Positions 6,573-12,022 of a stretch of DNA of 64,000 nt are shown piece by piece. The stretch lies in IMG/VR virus record IMGVR_UViG_3300024348_000014, positions 1 through 64,000 of that record. One strand, 5' to 3'. The DNA comes from a virus. The notes beneath the pieces are model-generated. The model saw only the letters and a program-made list of their open reading frames with translations. It did no database searches and was not told the origin of the DNA. The translations under genes and the position numbers were made by a program. Position 1 is the first letter of the stretch, and each line of letters starts with the position of its first letter.

Positions 6573-7086
6573 ACATTCCTTCTTCTTACTAATGGAAGAA
6601 GTTACGTTGACTAGTGTGAAACAAGCAGTTGAGTGGATATTCGAAGCCAACTTCTCTGAAGAACCACCTGAACTAATGAATTTAATCATTACAAGTCCAG
6701 GTGGTGATTTAAATGCTGCATTTGCATTGATTGATACTATTCGTGGTTCTTCAATTCCAGTTAGAACAATTGGACTTGGACAAGTTGCCTCAGCAGGATT
6801 GATGATCTTTATTGCAGGACATAAAGGACATCGTCTGCTGACACCAAATACATCAATACTCTCGCATCAATACTCTTGGGGTGCGTTTGGTAAAGAACAT
6901 GAACTGTTCGCTACTGTGAAAGAGTTTGATTTAACTACCAAGAAGATGATTTCCCATTACAAAAAATGTACTGGGTTATCAGAAACAAAAATTCGAGAAG
7001 TGCTATTGCCACCTCAGGATATCTGGCTTAGTGCTATCGAAGCAAAAAAGTTAGGACTCTGCGATGACATTAAAGAACTTTCTTAA
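6529..7086 (+). CDS. clpP-like: ClpP-like serine protease
   Basis: 185 aa from ATG 6529, seven bases after AAGGA; ATG 6526 and GTG 6514 are alternatives. The ClpP triad is in place: Ser88 in GQVASAG, His113 in ILSHQYSWG, Asp164 in PPQDIWLSA, with spacings of 25 and 51 residues, close to bacterial ClpP. ITSPGGDLNAAFALIDTI matches the ClpP strand/helix before the active site, and SAIEAKKLGLCDDI the C-terminal helix. No AAA+ partner is encoded here, so it would have to use host ClpX/ClpA or act alone. T4-like phages mature heads with gp21, so a role outside the capsid is likely. Confidence 0.88.
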   Translation: MQKMNIQLKEDQSSKHSFFLLMEEVTLTSVKQAVEWIFEANFSEEPPELMNLIITSPGGDLNAAFALIDTIRGSSIPVRTIGLGQVASAGLMIFIAGHKGHRLLTPNTSILSHQYSWGAFGKEHELFATVKEFDLTTKKMISHYKKCTGLSETKIREVLLPPQDIWLSAIEAKKLGLCDDIKELS

Positions 7087-7255
7087 TTATTGTAAGTATT
7101 CTGGTGTATGGATTTCTCTCACATTAAATCCATATCACTGGAGATTATCATTTGACTACACAAAACCAGATGATATGGATCCAAGTTTATATTCTATCCA
7201 TATCAGCATTGCGCCATTATCAATAAAATTTGTATTGGATGATGGATCATGGTAA
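7064..7255 (+). CDS. Small conserved hypothetical protein
   Basis: 63 aa, MTLKNFLNYCKYSGVWISLTLNPYHWRLSF..., ending LSIKFVLDDGSW. It overlaps the clpP-like gene by 23 bases and the next reading frame near its end, typical of coupled phage genes. It is rich in aromatic residues and beta-prone. I recall similar short proteins ending in DDGSW in marine T4-like phages but know no function. Confidence 0.6.
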   Translation: MTLKNFLNYCKYSGVWISLTLNPYHWRLSFDYTKPDDMDPSLYSIHISIAPLSIKFVLDDGSW

Positions 7256-7305
7256 CAGGAATTTTTACAAAACTTAAACCACCTTCTTTTTTAAAGGAAC
7301 TTATT

Positions 7306-7545
7306 ATGTCAGATAATGTTTTTATCATTTCAATTGCACTTGCTGTTTTGACTGCGATTTGCGCACTTGGTCATGATTCATATGTTTCAACAAAATCTAT
7401 TGAAAGAAACATTGAATCCGCTATCGTTAAAGGTATCGATCCATTAGCTGTTCGTTGTGCTTATGCTAAACGAGATGACACTATTTGTATCGTTTATGCA
7501 TCTTCACACAACTCACCCTCCAGTTTGTCTAGTTCTAAAAAGTAA
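7306..7545 (+). CDS. Small membrane-anchored protein
   Basis: 79 aa from ATG 7306, chosen for its strong AAAGGAAC site eight bases upstream; an upstream in-frame ATG at 7249 lacks one. MSDNVFIISIALAVLTAICALGHDSYV is a single N-terminal membrane segment, followed by a soluble tail with two Cys (AVRCAYAKRDDTICIVY) and a Ser-rich end. No family is recognised. It is the last gene before a strong terminator. Confidence 0.65.
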   Translation: MSDNVFIISIALAVLTAICALGHDSYVSTKSIERNIESAIVKGIDPLAVRCAYAKRDDTICIVYASSHNSPSSLSSSKK

Positions 7546-7564
7546 TACTTTAGGATTCTAGCCG

Positions 7565-7593
7565 ATACCCCTCATCTTTTGAGGGGTATTTTT
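7565..7593 (+). terminator. Rho-independent terminator
   Basis: ATACCCCTCA (7565-7574), loop TCTTT, TGAGGGGTAT (7580-7589), then TTTT. A perfect 10-bp stem with a U-tract, 19 bases after the last stop. It ends the 4245-7545 region. Confidence 0.9.
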
Positions 7594-7604
7594 CCTTGTA
7601 GAAT

Positions 7605-7636
7605 CAACAACTTACCCTCTCTCCAGAAAGTTGTTG
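7605..7636 (+). other. Second inverted repeat in the 7546-7692 gap
   Basis: CAACAACTT (7605-7613) and AAGTTGTTG (7628-7636) form a 9-bp stem with a 14-base loop, followed by TCTTTAAT. It could be a weak back-up terminator, an operator or a leader hairpin. It partly overlaps the proposed promoter at 7634-7662. Confidence 0.4.
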
Positions 7637-7662
7637 TCTTTAATCGACCTTTGGAGCATAAT
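7634..7662 (+). promoter_or_regulatory. Likely sigma70 promoter
   Basis: TTGTCT (7634-7639), 17 bases, CATAAT (7657-7662): 4/6 and 5/6 matches with ideal spacing, placed between a strong terminator and the next gene. Transcription would begin near 7669. Confidence 0.5.
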
Positions 7663-7692
7663 ATATCTTATAGTGAATGAGAAAGGTTTATT

Positions 7693-7866
7693 ATGAGTCG
7701 AATGGCTGAATTAGACATGGAAATAAACGATGCGTTAGATGCACATCGTGGTCCAGAAAATTGGATGTCCTGCGAGGAAATTGCATTTCAATTGGAAATT
7801 CCAGTTGAGTTGGTGCATCAGGTTGTTGAAAACAGATGGAACATTTTGATTGGAGAATCAGTATGA
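7693..7866 (+). CDS. 57-aa small protein, possible helix-turn-helix
   Basis: ATG 7693 preceded by GAAAGG, stop TGA 7864-7866 overlapping the next ATG by four bases (ATGA). The protein opens MSRMAELDMEINDALDAHRG and continues with WMSCEEIAFQLEIPVELVHQVVENRW. The two helices around EEIAFQLEIPVELVHQVV look like the helix-turn-helix of small DNA-binding or recruitment proteins. Translational coupling and a good ribosome-binding site support it as real. It could be a small early regulator, which is inference. Confidence 0.65.
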   Translation: MSRMAELDMEINDALDAHRGPENWMSCEEIAFQLEIPVELVHQVVENRWNILIGESV

Positions 7867-8564
7867 GTTTACTTACAGTCGGCAACCCAAAATTGCTTAA
7901 AGGTGAGAAGAAAGGCTATTTGTCTTCTGTTCTACACTTTGCGCCAGCAACTCTTTCTGGTAAAGAAGTCTGCCCCAAGCGCACAGCTGGATGTACTGCT
8001 GCATGTTTGAATACTGCTGGTCGTGGTGGCATCTTCAAGAAAGGTGAAACCACCAATGTGATTCAAAAAGCACGGATCCGTAAGACCAAAGCATTCTTCG
8101 AAAATCGTCAAGCATTTCTCAATGAGTTGACTGTTGAGATTATCAAAACAAAAACCAAAGCAGAAAAACAAGGACTGATTCCAGTCTTTCGTTTGAATGG
8201 CACTTCAGATCTCGCATGGGAAAAGTATGAAGTTGCAAATGGTAAAAACATTTTCCAAATGTTTCCAGAAGTGCAATTTTACGATTACACCAAAATCAAC
8301 AATCGCAAAGTTGCACACATTCCAAACTACCACCTGACTTTCTCTAAAGCAGATGGAAACGATATGGATACTCGACTTGCAATTTCAAATGGTATGAATG
8401 TCGCAGTTGTATTCCACAAAGTGCCAGAGAACTATCTTGGTCGTCCAGTTATCAATGGCGATGAGACTGATCTTCGTTTCTTGGATCCTAAAGGTGTTAT
8501 CGTTGGTCTCAAAGCCAAAGGTAAAGCCAAGAAGGATCTTTCTGGATTCGTAGTTACTGCTTGA
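7863..8564 (+). CDS. GP88-like conserved phage protein
   Basis: 233 aa from ATG 7863 (ATGA overlap with the upstream stop); an earlier in-frame ATG at 7836 lies inside the upstream gene and is rejected. The whole protein fits a widespread phage family I know as Gene product 88: opening VGNPKLLKGEKKGYLSSVLHFAP, CPKRTAGCTAACLNTAGRGG with three Cys, FRLNGTSDLAWE, FYDYTK, NVAVVFH, a GDETDLRFLDPKG segment and a C-terminal GFVV. The conserved Cys and Asp/His residues suggest metal binding or a nuclease-like role, but the function is not established. The stop overlaps the next promoter. Confidence 0.8.
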   Translation: MSLLTVGNPKLLKGEKKGYLSSVLHFAPATLSGKEVCPKRTAGCTAACLNTAGRGGIFKKGETTNVIQKARIRKTKAFFENRQAFLNELTVEIIKTKTKAEKQGLIPVFRLNGTSDLAWEKYEVANGKNIFQMFPEVQFYDYTKINNRKVAHIPNYHLTFSKADGNDMDTRLAISNGMNVAVVFHKVPENYLGRPVINGDETDLRFLDPKGVIVGLKAKGKAKKDLSGFVVTA

Positions 8565-8589
8565 CATTAATTCATAATTAGAGTATAAT
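8561..8589 (+). promoter_or_regulatory. Perfect consensus sigma70 promoter
   Basis: TTGACA (8561-8566), 17 bases, TATAAT (8584-8589). The -35 box overlaps the TGA stop (8562-8564) of the GP88-like gene, as at 4210-4238. Only seven bases separate the -10 box from the next ATG. Confidence 0.88.
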
Positions 8590-8596
8590 AGAACTT

Positions 8597-8941
8597 ATGC
8601 AGATGCTACATACATCACTTGGTAAAACCAAGAAGAAGAAACCGACTGCCAAACAACGAGAGTTGCAGTCGTCGTGGGAAACCATGTTAAAGAAGTATGC
8701 CACAAAGACGATTGCACCTAAACAACAATCACTCAGTGAAGTATACTCGCTCGGGAGACCTGCTGGTCGGGAGACCCCTAAGATTCCGAGTCTTCCATTC
8801 AGTGGTGCACCATGCACTAAAAAAGACTCACCAGTCTACACTGGATCTCTAATTAAGGGTATTGGTACTATGCACAAATCAAATGCCATACCAATTTTTA
8901 GTGATGAACAAGCAGTTGAAATTGCAACAATGAGGAGATGA
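8597..8941 (+). CDS. Conserved T4-like phage protein, probably from a leaderless mRNA
   Basis: 114 aa. The N-terminal half is basic (GKTKKKKPTAKQRELQ); the C-terminal half (FSGAPCTKKDSPVYTGSLI, GIGTMHKSNAIPIFSDEQA) is a well-conserved block in T4-like phages of marine bacteria. Function unknown. No ribosome-binding site can exist upstream: the -10 box ends at 8589, so transcription starts at about 8596, next to ATG 8597. A second ATG lies at 8603. An in-frame stop at 8579 excludes a longer form. Confidence 0.8.
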   Translation: MQMLHTSLGKTKKKKPTAKQRELQSSWETMLKKYATKTIAPKQQSLSEVYSLGRPAGRETPKIPSLPFSGAPCTKKDSPVYTGSLIKGIGTMHKSNAIPIFSDEQAVEIATMRR

Positions 8942-8942
8942 T

Positions 8943-9581
8943 ATGAAAGTGTTCTCTGCATTCCCAACTCCGATATATATTAATAATATTGAATACGATA
9001 ATGATCTACTTAATACTGTGAAAACCTATGACTATGAATCATTTCACTCTAAAGAACTATCTGGTCGTTACACAGTATCTAAAAATATATTAGATAAATC
9101 TGAGTTGAAATTTTTAAGAACAATTATTGAACAAAATTATAATACACTTTTTTATGATATACTTGGCTTTAATAAAGAAATTGAATTTAGAATAGCAACA
9201 TCTTGGGTAGTTAAATTAGAACCACAAGATTTTGGACACAAGCACTATCATTGCAATAGTTTTTTTAGTGGAGTGCTCTATTTGGAAGTTGATGAGACCA
9301 CTAGTCCCATCGTCTTTTATAGAAATACATCAAACATAAATGAAATGGGTAATCCAGTTATAATTGAAATTCCATTTGATGAAGACTTCTATTATAATGA
9401 ATTTAATTCGCCATCTTGGAAATATCAACCAAAGAAGGGTGATTTGATTTTATTTCCATCTAATTTGGCTCATATGATGCCAGAAAATAGTTCTAACATC
9501 ACAAGATATTCACTGGCATTTAATATATTTCCTTATGGAATATTCGGTAAAAATACTGAAAACGCATTGGAGTTAAAATGA
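8943..9581 (+). CDS. Putative 2OG-Fe(II) oxygenase (TIGR02466-like)
   Basis: 212 aa, MKVFSAFPTPIYINNI opening as in the 842-1444 gene. The iron-site block is GHKHYHCNSFFSGVLYLE around residues 99-116, with the HxH and the following strand conserved. The distal His is in LFPSNLAHMMPENS and the Arg in ITRYSLAFNIFP. It appears to be a diverged paralogue of the 842-1444 protein. GGAGATGAT precedes ATG. The stop overlaps the next gene (ATGA). Substrate unknown. Confidence 0.8.
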   Translation: MKVFSAFPTPIYINNIEYDNDLLNTVKTYDYESFHSKELSGRYTVSKNILDKSELKFLRTIIEQNYNTLFYDILGFNKEIEFRIATSWVVKLEPQDFGHKHYHCNSFFSGVLYLEVDETTSPIVFYRNTSNINEMGNPVIIEIPFDEDFYYNEFNSPSWKYQPKKGDLILFPSNLAHMMPENSSNITRYSLAFNIFPYGIFGKNTENALELK

Positions 9582-9766
9582 AAACTTTACAACAACAAGA
9601 AACTGAAGCAGTCTTAGCAATGGGCGAGCAGTTAAAAATTTATGAACAACAAATTGATGTTCTCAAGAAACGAATCGAGAAACTTGAGTCTGATAATGAA
9701 GCCTTAGTTATGGATGTTGCATTCTATGGTGGTAACTTGCTTAACTTGTCTTGCAATAATAAATAA
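9578..9766 (+). CDS. 62-aa coiled-coil protein
   Basis: MKTLQQQETEAVLAMGEQLK followed by a heptad-like run (IYEQQIDVLKKRIEKLESDN), so a short parallel coiled coil is likely, then a hydrophobic tail. Coupled to the oxygenase by an ATGA overlap. The stop overlaps an ATAAATA late-promoter word. No known function. Confidence 0.65.
   Translation: MKTLQQQETEAVLAMGEQLKIYEQQIDVLKKRIEKLESDNEALVMDVAFYGGNLLNLSCNNK
9759..9765 (+). promoter_or_regulatory. Possible T4-like late promoter ATAAATA
   Basis: ATAAATA overlapping the preceding stop, ten bases before ATG 9776. It would place the transcript start almost at the ATG, so it is less sure than the others; the run is AT-rich. Confidence 0.3.
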
Positions 9767-9775
9767 GGTATAATT

Positions 9776-10012
9776 ATGAATAACTTTGAACTGGCTAACC
9801 TACACTTCAAATATCAAGATCTGCAATTAGAGGTTATGAAATTGGATAAATTTTTCACGATGTACTTAGATAAATTTTCTAAAAAATTAGATCCTGAAAA
9901 ACCAAATACTCCAATCTGGAAATTATACAAACAAAAAACGAAAGAATATCATGATCTTTGCAGAGAACTTCGAATCACCGACTACTACATTAAAAGAAAA
10001 ACCAATGTTTAA
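9776..10012 (+). CDS. Small helical hypothetical protein
   Basis: 78 aa, MNNFELANLHFKYQDLQLEVMKLDKFF..., predominantly helical and basic toward the end (YYIKRKTNV). It ends inside the start of the gp33 gene (8-base overlap). No family is recognised; its place just before gp33-gp59-gp32 suggests a replication/transcription neighbourhood. Confidence 0.65.
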   Translation: MNNFELANLHFKYQDLQLEVMKLDKFFTMYLDKFSKKLDPEKPNTPIWKLYKQKTKEYHDLCRELRITDYYIKRKTNV

Positions 10013-10220
10013 AACAGCCAACGAATTTTCAATGCATATTGAAGAAATTGTTCGTGATAAGAGATTGTCTTATATGGATGCTGTCTTGGAATACTGCAAA
10101 GAAAATTATTTGGAACCAGCAGATGTTGCATCTCTGATAAATAAATCTCTAAAGGATAAGATTGAAATGGATTTTAGAGAGTTGAACTATCTACCTAAAC
10201 AGGCAAAATTGGATGTGTGA
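10005..10220 (+). CDS. gp33: gp33-like late-transcription coactivator
   Basis: 71 aa from ATG 10005; upstream in-frame codons lie within the previous gene. MFKTANEFSMHIEEIVRDKRLSYMDAVLEYC and the end ELNYLPKQAKLDV match the short gp33 of marine T4-like phages (T4 gp33 is 112 aa). In T4, gp33 binds the RNA polymerase flap and links the gp45 clamp to the gp55 sigma factor at late promoters; the hydrophobic/acidic C-terminus is the clamp-binding part. The gene order gp33-gp59-gp32 is as in T4, which strengthens the call. Confidence 0.78.
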   Translation: MFKTANEFSMHIEEIVRDKRLSYMDAVLEYCKENYLEPADVASLINKSLKDKIEMDFRELNYLPKQAKLDV

Positions 10221-10831
10221 TGGATGGCTTTAAAGCGTATCGTTATTACCTAGCGATTAAACTTCATTTCACTTCTGAAAAATTTAACGTCTTCGAAAAT
10301 CGAGGTAATGTTAAAGGTACACGTGAAGCATTCACCGCCAGAAATGATAGATATATATTCGAGAAACTTGCCAACAAGTACAACGATGATAGAGAAATTA
10401 TTCAGTTCTTTGTTGCAAATTTTGCTTATGGTAATGAGTCTGCGATATATGAAGGACAACAGGCAGAAGAAAATCTTGTCGAATGGATTAAACGAAAACA
10501 GTCAATCACACAAAGGTTCATTGATGACTTAGCTACTATATTAACACACACTGAGGTAAATAGGTTACCACAAACATCTATCTTCAACTTTATTGATTCT
10601 GCATATCCAGTTACATTAGAGTTGTTTGTTGGAGGTAAGGTATCGATAGAAACTCTTAGGATTATAGATGATTTTTATCCGATAATTGCAAAATGGCAAG
10701 ATAATACCTCTATTAAATATATTTGGAATCAAGAATTGTTGAGAATTAAAAAGTTGACTGGCTTCGTTAAATACGATAGAATTAAGGCTGAAAAGATCTT
10801 TAGTCACTTCATGGAAGAAATCGAGATTTGA
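10220..10831 (+). CDS. gp59: gp59-like DNA helicase loader
   Basis: 203 aa from ATG 10220, overlapping the gp33 stop by one base; GTG 10217 is one codon upstream. MDGFKAYRYYLAIKLHF near the start, NVKGTREAFTARNDRYIFEKLANKY and FFVANFAYGNESAIYEGQQAEENLVEWI correspond to the all-helical T4 gp59 (217 aa), which loads gp41 helicase on gp32-covered forks. The neighbour gp32 supports the assignment. The TGA stop lies in the -35 box of an internal promoter, as for two other genes here. Confidence 0.85.
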   Translation: MDGFKAYRYYLAIKLHFTSEKFNVFENRGNVKGTREAFTARNDRYIFEKLANKYNDDREIIQFFVANFAYGNESAIYEGQQAEENLVEWIKRKQSITQRFIDDLATILTHTEVNRLPQTSIFNFIDSAYPVTLELFVGGKVSIETLRIIDDFYPIIAKWQDNTSIKYIWNQELLRIKKLTGFVKYDRIKAEKIFSHFMEEIEI

Positions 10832-10856
10832 CATCATGGGCAAGACATATTATAAG
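10828..10856 (+). promoter_or_regulatory. Near-consensus sigma70 promoter upstream of gp32
   Basis: TTGACA (10828-10833), 17 bases, TATAAG (10851-10856). The -35 box overlaps the TGA stop of gp59. The -10 box is inside the next gene's first codons, so the transcript would begin near 10863 and serve mainly gp32. Confidence 0.6.
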
Positions 10857-11054
10857 TCATCGAAATCAGATGATGATAGTTTTGGTGGTCGTTCAGGGAA
10901 ACCTGCCAAACATGCTAGTGGTCGAAAGACTGGTGGTATGAGAACGATAAATAGTTATGTTGAAGAAGATTATGATTTAAACAATGAAGACTTTGATGAC
11001 GACATTGAACTAGATGATAAAATACAAATCGACCATACTAAAAATAAACCGTAA
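10836..11054 (+). CDS. Small charged protein between gp59 and gp32
   Basis: 72 aa. The N-terminal half is basic and Ser/Gly-rich (KTYYKSSKSDD, GRSGKPAKHASGRKTGG), and the C-terminal half strongly acidic (EEDYDLNNEDFDDDIELDDK). It is probably disordered. ATG 10836 is four bases after the gp59 stop. Similar short linkers occur at this place in marine T4-like phages. It may bind DNA or replication proteins through its charged halves, which is only inference. Confidence 0.65.
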   Translation: MGKTYYKSSKSDDDSFGGRSGKPAKHASGRKTGGMRTINSYVEEDYDLNNEDFDDDIELDDKIQIDHTKNKP

Positions 11055-11075
11055 TATTAATATAAAGGAAATACG

Positions 11076-11978
11076 ATGGACATTCAAACACTCCGCAAAA
11101 TGCGCAATCAAGACTTCGGAAAAATCTCTGGAGAATTCGATAAGATTGCTAATCCCCAAACCGAAAAGAAATCATATTCAGACGATCGCTTCTGGCGTCT
11201 CGAAGGTGACAAAGCTGGCAATGGCACAGCAACTTTCCGATTCCTACCACGTGTAGAAGGTGATGAACTCCCATGGGTTCGAATCTTTTCTCATGGCTTC
11301 CAAGGTCCAACTGGAAAGTGGTACATCGAAAATTCTCTAACCACTCTTGGTGAGAATGACCCTGTTGGTGAGTTGAACACAACTCTTTGGAACTCTGGTT
11401 CTGAAGCCAACAAAGAAATCGCTCGTAAACAAAAACGTAAGTTGTCATTTATTGCCAACATTCTCATTGTGTCTGATCCAAAGCATCCAGAGAATGAAGG
11501 TAAGGTATTCTTGTTTAAATTTGGCAAGAAAATCTTTGATAAGATCATGGACAAAGCACGTCCAACTTTCGAAGACGAAAAGCCTGTAAACGTGTTTGAT
11601 TTGTGGGAAGGTTCTAACTTCAAATTGCGTATGCGTAAGAAAGATGGCTACGCAAACTATGACGAATCTTCTTTTGCAGATCCAGCACCTGCTGCTTCTG
11701 ATGAAGACTTGGTTCGTATCGTAAATGGTCAGTACAAGTTGTCTGAGTTTACTGATCGTAGTAACTTCAAGTCTTATGATGAGTTGAAGAAGAAACTAGA
11801 TGCAGTTCTTTCTGGTGATTCTTTTGCTGGTAAGTCTGCTGCACAAATGGCTGAAGAAGAAGATCGTCCTGTTGCATCTGCACCAAAGATGGCTTCTAAA
11901 CCAGCACCTGTGTCAAAGTCGATGGATGACGATGAAGATGTTATGTCTTATTTTCAGAAGATCGCTAAAGAAGACTAA
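11076..11978 (+). CDS. gp32: gp32 single-stranded DNA-binding protein
   Basis: 300 aa (T4: 301). The basic N-terminus (MDIQTLRKMRNQ) is the cooperativity domain. The core has FRFLPRVEGDELPWVRIFSHGF, KWYIENS, SFIANILIVSDPKHPENEGKVFLFKFGKKIFDKI, and VFDLWEGSNFKLRMRKKDGY, all lining up with the T4 OB-fold core. The T4 zinc ligands Cys77/87/90 are replaced (ENSLTTLGENDPVGEL), though His in FSHGF is kept. The acidic C-terminus (MDDDEDVMSYFQKI) is the protein-interaction tail. There is a good AAAGGA site and a strong terminator after the stop. Confidence 0.96.
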   Translation: MDIQTLRKMRNQDFGKISGEFDKIANPQTEKKSYSDDRFWRLEGDKAGNGTATFRFLPRVEGDELPWVRIFSHGFQGPTGKWYIENSLTTLGENDPVGELNTTLWNSGSEANKEIARKQKRKLSFIANILIVSDPKHPENEGKVFLFKFGKKIFDKIMDKARPTFEDEKPVNVFDLWEGSNFKLRMRKKDGYANYDESSFADPAPAASDEDLVRIVNGQYKLSEFTDRSNFKSYDELKKKLDAVLSGDSFAGKSAAQMAEEEDRPVASAPKMASKPAPVSKSMDDDEDVMSYFQKIAKED

Positions 11979-11999
11979 TTAGTTTTTACCAAAAAGAAA

Positions 12000-12021
12000 G
12001 GGGACGAAAGTCCCCTTTTTT
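12000..12021 (+). terminator. Bidirectional terminator between convergent genes
   Basis: GGGGAC (12000-12005), loop GAAA, GTCCCC (12010-12015), then TTTTTT on the plus strand. On the minus strand the same stem is followed by TTTCTTTTT. It serves gp32 and the minus-strand tape-measure operon, which meet here. Confidence 0.92.
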
Positions 12022-12022
12022 A

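Noticed and set aside
7836-7862. N-terminal extension of the GP88-like protein from ATG 7836
   Set aside because: It lies in the coding part of the upstream 57-aa gene; the ATGA overlap at 7863 gives the family's normal start.
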